The notes: generated from the sequence alone by a model not told the origin. Positions 1 to 6,263 are shown, counted from the stretch's first letter. The stretch is 9,521 bases of DNA from Candidatus Obscuribacterales bacterium (GCA_021732245.1 JAKFVJ010000401.1:1-9521); one strand, 5' to 3'. Numbers and translations: made by a program.

Positions 1-1243
1 AACACTGGGCAAGCATAAATTGATAGCGAGCGTTTTTCGGCTCAGCTGTCGCTGCTTGTTTGATTTCCATTAACGCTTCGCGGCTAAGACCTTGTGAAAG
101 TAGAGTTTCAGCAGCTAGTCTGTGCTTTTCCGATCTGGCATGTGCCATAGCACGTTCTAGACTTGCACGCCCGGCAGCAAGACTTGTGTTTTGTGGATCA
201 ATTGCTTCCAGCTTGCCGTATTCTTGAGCGGCTCCTGAGAAGTTACCGGTTAATTGATAAGCACCGGCAAGACCAAGATGGTTTTCCGGTTGCAACGGAT
301 TGGCAGCTATTTGTCTTTGCCAAAGTTCAACTAATGCTTGTCCGGCGGCTGTATCATTTGGATTAAGTATTAGTGCTTTACGTAAGGATGTTACCGCACC
401 TGTCAAATCCTTTTGATTGAGCAAAAGCAAACCTAATTGGCGGTGAGCTTGCGCGCAGTCAGGATCTTTTACTATAGCTTGTTGATACCAGTTAAGAGCT
501 GTTGGAAGTTGTCCGACGTGTAAAGCTAAATCACCCATTTTGGCGTAGGTGCGTCCGGAAGTTTCTAGTTGCATTGCTGCCTGATACTCAAGGACAGCTG
601 ACTGCACGTCACCGGCGGCAAGTAGTTGGTCGCCTATTTCCATGCGTGCTTCGGCTGATTCAGGATCGCGACCTAATTTCCGTGTCGCGTCGGCTAATAG
701 TTTTCCGGCAAGTCCGTTATCGGGAGCGGCAAGCAAGGCTTTGCGAAAAGCGGCACTGGCAGCCATGTTGTCGCCTGCTGCCATTTTGGTCTGACCATAA
801 ACTACACATGCAGCCGACAAGTTAATGCGCAACTGTTTGTTTTCCGGCTCGAGCTGGACAGCTTTCTCGTGAGCGGCGATAGCTTCTGCCCAACGACCGG
901 ATTTGCCGAACTGTACGCCTTGATTGTTGGCAGCAATAGCGCCTTGTTTGCGTGCCTTTTCGGCATTGGCTTTGTCGAGCTGAGCCTTTTTGGCATCATC
1001 GATGGCTTTTTGCGTAGCCTTTTCTTCTTCTTCTTTCTTCTGCGCTTCTATTTCGCGGTAACCCGGACGGCGCTTGAACAAAGAAGGGTCTAAAACTGTT
1101 TCCTGGGCGCTATCGAAGCTTTTGCCGGCACGTTTGTACTTAACCTGCTGGTCCGAGCGAGCATCGGCATTATAAGAAGCAAAAATGCCCAGGGTTAAAG
1201 CCAGGGCTATCGAGAGAGTTGAATTTAGGCTGACTTTGCTCAC
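1..1243 (-). CDS. Secreted TPR-repeat protein, 3' end beyond the window
   Basis: An open frame of 414 codons runs from a GTG at 1241-1243 to the left edge without a stop, so the C-terminus is missing. The first 28 residues form a signal peptide: Lys3, a hydrophobic core (IALALTLGIFA) and a probable cleavage site after Ala-Asp-Ala. A basic and acidic linker follows, with a helical Lys/Glu/Ala-rich stretch at about residues 64-100. From about residue 102 onward come successive tetratricopeptide repeats, seen as W-A-E-A-I ... A-V-x-L-E-P and G-A-V-x-S-L-R-K-A-L-x-L-N-P patterns at about 34-residue spacing. TPRs are protein-interaction scaffolds; the exported location suggests an envelope or periplasmic assembly role, but no substrate can be named. 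The GTG is chosen because the signal peptide begins right there; AGGCAGG lies upstream as a modest ribosome-binding site. The gene is divergent from the response regulator. TPR assignment is firm, function unknown. Confidence 0.85.
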   Translation of the reverse strand, partial: MSKVSLNSTLSIALALTLGIFASYNADARSDQQVKYKRAGKSFDSAQETVLDPSLFKRRPGYREIEAQKKEEEEKATQKAIDDAKKAQLDKANAEKARKQGAIAANNQGVQFGKSGRWAEAIAAHEKAVQLEPENKQLRINLSAACVVYGQTKMAAGDNMAASAAFRKALLAAPDNGLAGKLLADATRKLGRDPESAEARMEIGDQLLAAGDVQSAVLEYQAAMQLETSGRTYAKMGDLALHVGQLPTALNWYQQAIVKDPDCAQAHRQLGLLLLNQKDLTGAVTSLRKALILNPNDTAAGQALVELWQRQIAANPLQPENHLGLAGAYQLTGNFSGAAQEYGKLEAIDPQNTSLAAGRASLERAMAHARSEKHRLAAETLLSQGLSREALMEIKQAATAEPKNARYQFMLAQC

Positions 1244-1299
1244 AATTTGCCTGCCTGGATAGAGCCGATAACGTGAGCACAGCTTAACGATTTGAAAAT

Positions 1300-1339
1300 C
1301 CGTAGTCTATTGGGGTTTCTCCCAATGAGACCGTAGTCT
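1300..1339. repeat. Direct repeat CCGTAGTCT flanking an inverted repeat
   Basis: CCGTAGTCT occurs at 1300-1308 and again at 1331-1339, a period of 31 bp, or about three helical turns. Between the copies lies the perfect inverted repeat ATTGGG (1309-1314), six bases, CCCAAT (1321-1326). The second direct copy is also part of a small palindrome AGAC-CGTA-GTCT (1328-1339). The arrangement could be a protein-binding array, or on the minus strand a hairpin in the leader of the TPR gene. The repeats are exact; the function is inferred. Confidence 0.55.
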
Positions 1340-1356
1340 TCCCATGCTGGAAAAGC

Positions 1357-1369
1357 CAAGCCAGGCTTG
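1357..1369. repeat. Perfect inverted repeat CAAGCC-A-GGCTTG
   Basis: Six-base arms around a single central base. It is surrounded by a direct repeat of GCCAAG (1355-1360 and 1369-1374). The one-base centre suits a dimeric DNA-binding protein better than an RNA hairpin, though a four-base stem with a five-base loop is possible. It shares the 6-1-6 geometry, but not the sequence, of the repeat at 1398-1410. Confidence 0.45.
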
Positions 1370-1397
1370 CCAAGAGGGGCTCGATTTTCGCAATAAT

Positions 1398-1410
1398 CGC
1401 CTGTCAGGCG
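1398..1410. repeat. Perfect inverted repeat CGCCTG-T-CAGGCG
   Basis: A 13-bp palindrome with six-base arms and one central base, followed on the plus strand by TTTATATATTT. It could be an operator in the divergent region. A CGCC/GGCG stem followed by a T-rich run also resembles a weak terminator, but no plus-strand gene lies upstream for it to terminate, so the operator reading is preferred. Confidence 0.45.
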
Positions 1411-1430
1411 TTTATATATTTACTAAATAA

Positions 1431-1467
1431 GGTATGTACTTGACGGAATGGTAGGTACAACTACCTA
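1431..1467. promoter_or_regulatory. Candidate operator: TAGGTA-CAAC-TACCTA with upstream half-copy
   Basis: TAGGTA (1452-1457) and TACCTA (1462-1467) form a perfect inverted repeat with a four-base spacer. A related direct repeat, GGTATGTAC at 1431-1439 and GGTAGGTAC at 1450-1458, is spaced 19 bp apart, close to two helical turns. The core contains GTA-N8-TAC (1451-1464), the textbook NtcA-type consensus, and TACCTAT fits the NarL heptamer TACYYMT. It sits about 30 bp upstream of the -10 element of the response regulator gene, where an activator or autoregulator could bind. The repeats are seen; the binding protein is inferred. Confidence 0.5.
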
Positions 1468-1493
1468 TTCAGGGCAATATCAAAGGGCAATCT

Positions 1494-1502
1494 TGCTAGA
1501 AT
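1494..1502 (+). promoter_or_regulatory. Extended -10 promoter of the response regulator gene
   Basis: TGC-TAGAAT matches the extended -10 form TGn-TATAAT with one mismatch in the hexamer. No good -35 is present at the usual distance, consistent with an activator-dependent or extended -10 promoter. A TTGACG at 1440-1445 is too far upstream to pair with it. Expected transcription start is about 1509, giving a leader of about 29 bases before the GTG at 1538. Confidence 0.5.
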
Positions 1503-1537
1503 TAAAAGTCAGACTCCTCAAGGATTGAGAGACAAAA

Positions 1538-2317
1538 GTGTTCCGACCCAGAACGGTAATTTGTGAAAGACATGAACTAATTCGCTTTGGGCTGAAGCGA
1601 GTGATAACCGAAGTGGTTGATGTAGTTGGTGAAGCCGCGGACGGTATGGCAGGCGTGGAAATTATCCGACGCATGAAGCCGGATTTTGTAATTCTCGATG
1701 TTGATCTCGACGTGCTCAACGGTGTTGAAGTATGCCGTCGCGTGCACGACGAGATGCCTAATTCCAACGTCTTAGTTTTGACTGACTCATATCATGCAAC
1801 CAAATATCACAACCAATTATTGCGTGCAGGCTCGCGTGGTTTCTGTCTGAAATCATCAGGACCTAGAACATTGTTCGAAGCAATTGAGCAGGTTACGAGA
1901 GGTCTGCCTTATTGCGATCCGAAGATTACTCAGTTGGTTAAGCAAAATCCGGCAACATCTCTGCCGAACTGCAACCTAACGGACAGAGAGATAGAAGTGC
2001 TTATCAGACTCGATTTGCGCAACAAAGAAATTGCCGACGAGCTTGATATGAAGCTGCGCACGGTAGAAAAACACATTGAGTGCATTCTTGCCAAATTGAA
2101 AGTACCGACAAGAACAGCGGCTGCTTTGAAGGCTGTGCAATTAGGTTATGTGCTTTTGCCGAAGATGCCGGCACGCGATCCGGTGACTGGTGTTTCACAC
2201 GAGCAGACAGTTGCAGAACTACAGGCGGAACTAGCTGTAGCCAACGAGCATTTGAAGGCGCTTCTCAAACAAAACGAAGTTTTAAAAGAAGCTCTGGGCG
2301 ATAAAATCAAGCAGTGA
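1538..2317 (+). CDS. Orphan NarL/FixJ-family response regulator with coiled-coil tail
   Basis: A 259-residue two-domain transcription factor. Receiver domain, about residues 4-120: phosphoacceptor Asp54 (ILDVDL), switch Thr82 and conserved Lys105 are present. The acidic pair that normally precedes the conserved His is Glu10-Arg11 (ICERH instead of the usual ADDH), so one Mg-binding acid is replaced by Arg. LuxR-type helix-turn-helix, about residues 147-205: LTDREIEVL, NKEIADEL, TVEKHI and KLKV motifs are all clear. A tail of about 50 residues follows, of which 222-259 is predicted coiled coil with Leu/Ala heptads (AELQAELAVANEHLKALL). NarL-family proteins usually end soon after the HTH, so the tail is unusual and may add a dimer contact. 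Translation starts at GTG, with AAGGA at 1520-1524. No histidine kinase is adjacent. Family assignment is secure; signal and targets are unknown. Confidence 0.92.
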   Translation: MFRPRTVICERHELIRFGLKRVITEVVDVVGEAADGMAGVEIIRRMKPDFVILDVDLDVLNGVEVCRRVHDEMPNSNVLVLTDSYHATKYHNQLLRAGSRGFCLKSSGPRTLFEAIEQVTRGLPYCDPKITQLVKQNPATSLPNCNLTDREIEVLIRLDLRNKEIADELDMKLRTVEKHIECILAKLKVPTRTAAALKAVQLGYVLLPKMPARDPVTGVSHEQTVAELQAELAVANEHLKALLKQNEVLKEALGDKIKQ

Positions 2318-2362
2318 CGGCACTTTCGGGGTTCGGGCAATAGATTTAAGGCAGAATATCTT

Positions 2363-2389
2363 TTGCCTTCCAGCTGTGTCTGATATGCT
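2363..2389 (+). promoter_or_regulatory. Promoter of the DUF2993-GerMN operon
   Basis: An extended -10, TGA-TATGCT (2381-2389), lies 15 bases after TTGCCT (2363-2368), or about 17 after a weaker TTTTGC. The expected start of transcription is near 2396, about 20 bases before the ATG at 2417, with GAGGAT in the short leader as ribosome-binding site. This supports separate transcription from the response regulator gene, which ends at 2317 with no recognisable terminator. Confidence 0.5.
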
Positions 2390-2400
2390 CTTCAGGACAC
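2376..2400. repeat. Inverted repeat overlapping the -10 element
   Basis: GTGTC-TGA (2376-2383) pairs with TCA-G-GACAC (2392-2400), leaving one bulged G. It spans the -10 and the start point, a position where a repressor would block transcription. It has no T-tract after it, so it is not a standard terminator for the upstream gene. The role as operator is inferred. Confidence 0.4.
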
Positions 2401-2416
2401 TGATGAGGATACCTAA

Positions 2417-3322
2417 ATGTCCGCGAAGCGCCTTTTGGCCTCAAGTTTTGTCCTAAGTCTGATTTTTGTTTCTCAGCCTGCCTTGGCTGAGGAAGAGCCG
2501 CCATTTCCTGTTGGTCATTCCGTTAGTCGTTTCATCCAGAAAATAAGCGGTGTGAATGCCTTGAGTGCCTTTGTCGCCAGCAAGGCTGCAACAAGAGCCT
2601 TGGAGAAGAGGCTGGGCGGTGAAGTAAAAGCCAAAATCAAGTCTTATAGCTTTACCGACCTGCTTGCCGGCAAGGTCAAATCGCTGGAACTCACTTTTAA
2701 AAATGCCCGGGTGCGTGGTATCGAATTAGGTTATCTGCATGTCACAGCCAAGAATCCTCTCTGGTTTAGTTATCGCAAGCGCAAGGACGAACCAACTGGT
2801 GTTAACACACCGGTATCACTCAGTCTTGATGGTTACGTCTCGCAGAAGGACATAACAGCGGCTCTCAAAGATCCGCAAGTGACTTCTTCTCTAAGCACCA
2901 TGAAACTTGATCTGCCGGGATTGGGAAATCAGCAATTGGAAATTCTTGAGCCGGATGTGAAAATTGAAAACGGAAAAGTGAAAATTAGAGCAACGGTTGT
3001 AACAAAAGGCGGCAAAAAAGAAACCGGTGTGCCCGTGACAGTTAGCGCGGTTCCGTATCTAGTCGAAGATGGTGCCAAGCTCAATTTGAAGGATATGGAC
3101 ATTCAATCATCAGAGATTGAAAATCCTGTGGAATTTGCGCAGTTCGTGACGGAATTATTCAATCCGTTGATCAATTTTTCGCGAATGGACAATGGACAGC
3201 GTGCATTTCGTTTGAATGATTTCAAAATTTCTGGTGCAAAAATAAATTTCGATGGTAAGCTTATTTTGGCTCCGAGAAAAACAACCTCCGCGTTAGCCCA
3301 GAAAGCGACTATCACGAGATGA
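2417..3322 (+). CDS. Exported LmeA-like (DUF2993) phospholipid-binding-type protein
   Basis: A 301-residue protein with a clean Sec signal peptide: Lys4-Arg5, a hydrophobic core, and Ala-Leu-Ala cleavage after residue 24. The mature part resembles DUF2993/LmeA proteins: repeated amphipathic beta-strand segments such as VKSLELTFKNARVRGIELG and DVKIENGKVKIRATVV, and a Leu-Pro-Gly-Leu-Gly turn before the second half. Characterised LmeA in mycobacteria binds phospholipids in the periplasm and affects lipoglycan synthesis; cyanobacteria carry many relatives. No enzyme motif is visible, so the likely role is binding or carrying a lipid at the envelope. The ATG follows GAGGAT at a good distance and begins exactly at the signal peptide. 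Its last codons overlap the start of the GerMN gene by ATGA, implying coupled translation and related function. Family assignment is from pattern recognition, not a profile search. Confidence 0.72.
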   Translation: MSAKRLLASSFVLSLIFVSQPALAEEEPPFPVGHSVSRFIQKISGVNALSAFVASKAATRALEKRLGGEVKAKIKSYSFTDLLAGKVKSLELTFKNARVRGIELGYLHVTAKNPLWFSYRKRKDEPTGVNTPVSLSLDGYVSQKDITAALKDPQVTSSLSTMKLDLPGLGNQQLEILEPDVKIENGKVKIRATVVTKGGKKETGVPVTVSAVPYLVEDGAKLNLKDMDIQSSEIENPVEFAQFVTELFNPLINFSRMDNGQRAFRLNDFKISGAKINFDGKLILAPRKTTSALAQKATITR

Positions 3323-3843
3323 ACAAACCCAGACTGATACTAAATGCGGTTGCAGCAGTTGGCACCATCGCATTATTATCTGCCTGTACAAGTTTTCTCA
3401 ATCACCTTGATGCTAATTCCAACGCGATGATGGATGACTCCAAACACCAGGTGCGTGTGTGGTTTGTCAAAACCGATCAAAATGGGCAACCATCCTTGGT
3501 GCCTGTTTCTCGTGCCACATCTTCGACTGATAAATTAGAAGACGCTGTCTCTGAGTTGCTTAGAGGACCAGAGCCGGCAGAAGAACAAACTGGTCTTGCT
3601 AGTGAAATTCCACGCGGCACCATTTTGCTGGATCTCAAACATGTTGGTGATAATGTTGAGCTTAATCTCTCGCGCCGTTTTTCATCGGGCGGAGGCAGCG
3701 ATTCAATTGAGACAAGATTAGAACAACTGCGCCGCACAGTAACTGATGCTGCAGGTGTTCATAAGGTCTACCTGAATGTTGAAGGCGAACGCTTACTAAC
3801 AGCAGCCGGCGAAGGTATCGAAGTTAGACAGCCGATTAACTGA
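3319..3843 (+). CDS. GerMN-domain lipoprotein
   Basis: A 174-residue lipoprotein: a Lys3-Arg5 N-region, a hydrophobic segment, and the lipobox Leu20-Ser21-Ala22-Cys23, with Cys23 as the predicted lipidated residue. From about residue 43 to the end it matches the GerMN (sporulation and spore germination) domain: V-R-V-W-F opening strand, VPVSR, an E-x-x-L-R-G-P helix end, E-I-P-R-G-T, and an N-L-S-R-R-F strand followed by a helix and V-Y-L-N-V-E-G. GerMN domains also occur in non-sporulating bacteria, often in wall-associated lipoproteins, so sporulation should not be inferred. No strong ribosome-binding site precedes the ATG; the 4-base overlap with the DUF2993 gene suggests translation by reinitiation. 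Its 3' end overlaps the convergent aminotransferase gene by 8 bases. Confidence 0.82.
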   Translation: MNKPRLILNAVAAVGTIALLSACTSFLNHLDANSNAMMDDSKHQVRVWFVKTDQNGQPSLVPVSRATSSTDKLEDAVSELLRGPEPAEEQTGLASEIPRGTILLDLKHVGDNVELNLSRRFSSGGGSDSIETRLEQLRRTVTDAAGVHKVYLNVEGERLLTAAGEGIEVRQPIN

Positions 3844-4945
3844 GTACTGACTTAATTTCTTTGCAAACACCTTTGATGTCGTCTTCGGTCAATAGCAACG
3901 AAGAAGGCAACCAAAGTGCGTGTTCAGATGAATGGCTTGCTATTGGAAAATCGCTGTCAGGCAATCTGTATGGATCTTGCCTGTGCAATGGATGCCAAAA
4001 TCTGCGATAACCGATATTGTTTGCGTCGAAGTGCTTTGTAAGTGCATCTCGATCGTGCACAAAAGAATCCACCCATTGTGGTGTCTCGCCGGCTGCTGTG
4101 TTGAAGGGAAATAGCTTGATACCACTCAAACCATTAAGTTCATGCTTGTAGGTGTCGTAAAAGGACCGGAGCTTCTTGAGCCTGCCTTCTATGTCTTGCA
4201 TTTGACCGATGCCTACGGCGGCTTGCAGGTTCGTCAGCTTGAAGTTATAGCCAATTGCCGGATGCAAGTCGTCGCCGCCTGTGCCTCTATATGGACGTCC
4301 TTGGTCCTTTAGTTGTCTTAACTTCCCGTGTAAGTCCGGATCATCGGTAACAATCATGCCACCTTGTCCTGTTGTTATCGTTTTATTGGGTGAAAAGGAG
4401 AAGCAGCCAATTTGACCATAGGTGCCGGCTGAACGATTGTCCTTTTTAGAACCAAAGGCTTCTGCTGCGTCCTCGATAACGACCAGTTTGTGCTCTTGAG
4501 CAATTTTCATGATTGCCTTCATGTCGGCCAGTCGCCCGCTTACATGCACTGGAATTATTGCTTTGGTTTTCTTGTTGATAGCTGATTGGATCTTTTGAGG
4601 ATCAATATTGAGAGTGTCTTTCTCGATATCGACTAGACGCGCAGTTGCGCCTGTCATAACGACCGCATTGGCTGTGGCGATAAAGGTTGTATCCGGAACA
4701 ATCACCTCATCGCCCGGACCTATATCAAATGCCTTTAGGGCCAAATAAAGCGCAGCTGTGCCGCTTGTCACGGCCACTGCATATTTGGTACCAATTAGGT
4801 CGGCGACAGCTTTCTCTAACTGTTCTGTAACTTTGCCGTCATTGAGGAAACCACTCTTAAGCACTTCGTGTGTTAAGTCATATTCGCTTAAGCCTATTAT
4901 CGGCTGCCACCAGTCTATTTTGGTTGCCTTGGACACTCTGTTCAT
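3836..4945 (-). CDS. DegT/DnrJ/EryC1/StrS-family sugar aminotransferase
   Basis: A 369-residue, full-length PLP-dependent enzyme that transfers an amino group to a keto-sugar nucleotide. Key features: the GFLNDGK N-terminal segment; phosphate-binding SGTAAL (61-66); PVH at 132-134; EDAAE (158-162), with Asp159 contacting the pyridine nitrogen; and the PLP lysine, Lys188, in SPNKTITTGQGG. The overall pattern is nearest to perosamine-synthase-like members (GDP- or UDP-4-keto-sugar aminotransferases), but specificity cannot be read from sequence by eye. The ATG is preceded by a strong GGAGAGG and overlaps the stop of the upstream dehydrogenase gene in an ATGA, so the two are co-transcribed and translationally coupled. 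Together they would make a modified amino or acidic sugar for surface polysaccharide. The 3' end overlaps the GerMN lipoprotein gene. Confidence 0.9.
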   Translation of the reverse strand: MNRVSKATKIDWWQPIIGLSEYDLTHEVLKSGFLNDGKVTEQLEKAVADLIGTKYAVAVTSGTAALYLALKAFDIGPGDEVIVPDTTFIATANAVVMTGATARLVDIEKDTLNIDPQKIQSAINKKTKAIIPVHVSGRLADMKAIMKIAQEHKLVVIEDAAEAFGSKKDNRSAGTYGQIGCFSFSPNKTITTGQGGMIVTDDPDLHGKLRQLKDQGRPYRGTGGDDLHPAIGYNFKLTNLQAAVGIGQMQDIEGRLKKLRSFYDTYKHELNGLSGIKLFPFNTAAGETPQWVDSFVHDRDALTKHFDANNIGYRRFWHPLHRQDPYRLPDSDFPIASHSSEHALWLPSSLLLTEDDIKGVCKEIKSVLS

Positions 4946-6171
4946 GTCCTCTCCGAAACAAGCGATTTACTGTCCACCACTACAACAGGGTTTTTCATTG
5001 GCCAAAAGCCCCATACATCGATGACTAATTTGTTTGGTGGCAGAGAAATGTTTTTGTATGCGCTGTGCGGCGCTCCGAGAATTACGACGTCAGCTGAAGC
5101 AATTGCTTTGTCTAGTGACACAAAGCTGTCATTTTTGATAAATGGATCGGTGCAGAAAACTTCCTTGGCGTAGACCTCCAAAAGATTCTTTAGCTTGTAC
5201 GCCAGTGAATCACGAATATCATCACTGTCACCTTTGAAAGCCATGCCTAGAATGGCAACGCGTAGGTTCGGTAGGTTGTGTTTCTCCAACTGCTCAATTA
5301 TGAAATTAGGAATGGATTCGTTAACTACCATTGCTGCATTTCCCATGAAAAATAAGTTGTTGGAAAATGCGCAGAGCTGAAGCGTGTCTTTGAGCAAACA
5401 CGGTCCGGCCGTAAAGCCGGCCTTTGGATAAGGCTTCATGCGAGGATAGTCTTTTGAAAACGCGTCGTAAATTCGATAAAAATCAATGTTGTATTTTTGA
5501 CAGAGTATAAAAAATTGATTGGACACCGCAAAATTCAAATACCGCCAGCTATTTACGAATAATTTGCCGAGCTCGGCTTCCAATGGGTCTATTCTAATAA
5601 CTGATGGAGCAAATCGAGTAAATACATCAGTAGCTAATTTCGCTGCTTCCTCTTCAAAGGCACCAACTATTTGCGGCAAGTCTCGCAGCTCTTCTAGTGC
5701 TTTTCCTTCGGCGATGCGCTCAGGACAAACAGCCAGGTGAATCTTCCTGCCTTGTGATTGTAATCTTTCATAAATGAGCTTCGAAACACCAGGATACATA
5801 GTGCTTCTTAGGATAAGCAGAGCGCCGTCCTTCATGTGCTTAATTGTATTATCGGTATGACGGTATAACTCTTTTAGCAAAGGATTAAGATGGCTGTCGA
5901 CTGGCGTGCCTATAACTTCGACGACGATATCGGCATCAGCTAGTTCTTCCATTGAATTTGTAGCTTTGAGTGTCTTACCAATTACCTTCTGCAGGACCGG
6001 TTCCATATTCTCTTCAAGAAATGGCATCCGTCCGGAATTGACTAGAGCGATTTTGTCGTTATCCAGGTCTATAAGGCAGACTTCAAGATCGTCAAGAGTC
6101 GCCAGTACTACCCCAAAGGGTAAGCCAACGTGCCCGCAACCACCGAGTATGGCAATTTTCTGTTTTCTCAT
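4942..6171 (-). CDS. UDP-glucose/GDP-mannose dehydrogenase family enzyme
   Basis: A 409-residue NAD-dependent enzyme that oxidises the C6 hydroxyl of an NDP-sugar to a carboxylate in two steps. N-terminal Rossmann loop GGCGHVG (10-16) with acidic Asp35 after the second strand; VIGTPVD (86-92); STMYPG (123-128); CPERIAEG (149-156), typical of the UDP-HexNAc 6-dehydrogenase branch; catalytic-domain Lys203 and Asn207 in ELGKLFVN; nucleophile Cys258 in GPCLLKD with Lys261-Asp262. It is closest in style to UDP-N-acetylhexosamine dehydrogenases (WecC/WbpA/WbpO type), but the substrate is unproven. The frame extends 18 bases upstream to a TTG at 6189; ATG at 6171 is preferred because it starts MRKQKIAILGG directly and has AGGG at proper spacing, whereas the TTG has none. 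It is the first gene of a two-gene operon with the aminotransferase. Confidence 0.9.
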   Translation of the reverse strand: MRKQKIAILGGCGHVGLPFGVVLATLDDLEVCLIDLDNDKIALVNSGRMPFLEENMEPVLQKVIGKTLKATNSMEELADADIVVEVIGTPVDSHLNPLLKELYRHTDNTIKHMKDGALLILRSTMYPGVSKLIYERLQSQGRKIHLAVCPERIAEGKALEELRDLPQIVGAFEEEAAKLATDVFTRFAPSVIRIDPLEAELGKLFVNSWRYLNFAVSNQFFILCQKYNIDFYRIYDAFSKDYPRMKPYPKAGFTAGPCLLKDTLQLCAFSNNLFFMGNAAMVVNESIPNFIIEQLEKHNLPNLRVAILGMAFKGDSDDIRDSLAYKLKNLLEVYAKEVFCTDPFIKNDSFVSLDKAIASADVVILGAPHSAYKNISLPPNKLVIDVWGFWPMKNPVVVVDSKSLVSERT

Positions 6172-6213
6172 TAATAGCCCTGACGGCAAGCGTGCCCAAG
6201 TGTATATATTGGA

Positions 6214-6222
6214 ATAATACCA
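6214..6222 (-). promoter_or_regulatory. Extended -10 promoter of the dehydrogenase-aminotransferase operon
   Basis: On the minus strand TGG-TATTAT reads from 6222 to 6214, an extended -10 with one mismatch in the hexamer. The -35 zone (about 6236-6242) is poor. The start of transcription is expected near 6207, leaving a leader of about 36 bases before the ATG at 6171. This placement also argues for that ATG over the earlier TTG. Confidence 0.5.
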
Positions 6223-6234
6223 CCCAAATAGCGC

Positions 6235-6246
6235 TCATCATCATCA
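6235..6246. repeat. Four-copy TCA trinucleotide repeat between divergent promoters
   Basis: TCATCATCATCA occupies exactly the zone where the -35 elements of both divergent sugar-gene promoters would fall. Four copies are too few to show instability by themselves, but changes of three bases here would shift both promoter spacings. The repeat is seen; any regulatory role is speculation. Confidence 0.4.
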
Positions 6247-6254
6247 GGAAGCTG

Positions 6255-6263
6255 TGCTACTCT
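6255..6263 (+). promoter_or_regulatory. Extended -10 promoter of the epimerase gene
   Basis: TGC-TACTCT matches the extended -10 form with two mismatches in the hexamer. At 17 bases upstream the -35 position would read TCATCA, a 3 of 6 match to TTGACA that lies in the trinucleotide repeat. The expected start is near 6270, about 37 bases before the ATG at 6307. It is weaker than the other sites listed. Confidence 0.35.

Larger units (their letters stand above)
1244..1537. promoter_or_regulatory. Divergent intergenic region rich in palindromes
   Basis: This 294-base gap separates the minus-strand TPR gene from the plus-strand response regulator and contains no credible gene. It carries several short perfect inverted repeats and two pairs of direct repeats (listed separately), plus an AT-rich patch at 1411-1430. 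The promoter for the response regulator can be placed near its right end. I cannot place a convincing promoter for the TPR gene; the AT-rich patch (TATATA-like on the minus strand) is the best candidate. If that is right, the inverted repeats at 1309-1369 would lie in the TPR gene's leader RNA. Confidence 0.6.

Noticed and set aside
163..1093. Plus-strand open frames opposite the TPR gene (163-366, 502-825, 869-1093)
   Set aside because: They lie antisense to a continuous 414-codon TPR frame and their translations (Arg/Leu-rich, Phe runs) show no domain pattern.
1398..1421. CGCCTGTCAGGCG plus T-rich run as an intrinsic terminator
   Set aside because: No plus-strand gene precedes it, and the downstream run is interrupted by A residues; kept only as an inverted repeat.
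1480..1767. Minus-strand frame of 95 codons over the response regulator start
   Set aside because: Low-complexity Ser/Thr/Arg translation, antisense to a clear receiver domain; a shadow frame.
3319..3843. GerMN domain as evidence for sporulation
   Set aside because: GerMN domains are found in many non-sporulating bacteria and no other sporulation gene is present.
4942..6189. Longer dehydrogenase start at TTG 6189
   Set aside because: It adds only six residues, has no ribosome-binding site, and the ATG at 6171 has AGGG upstream and begins right at the Rossmann strand.
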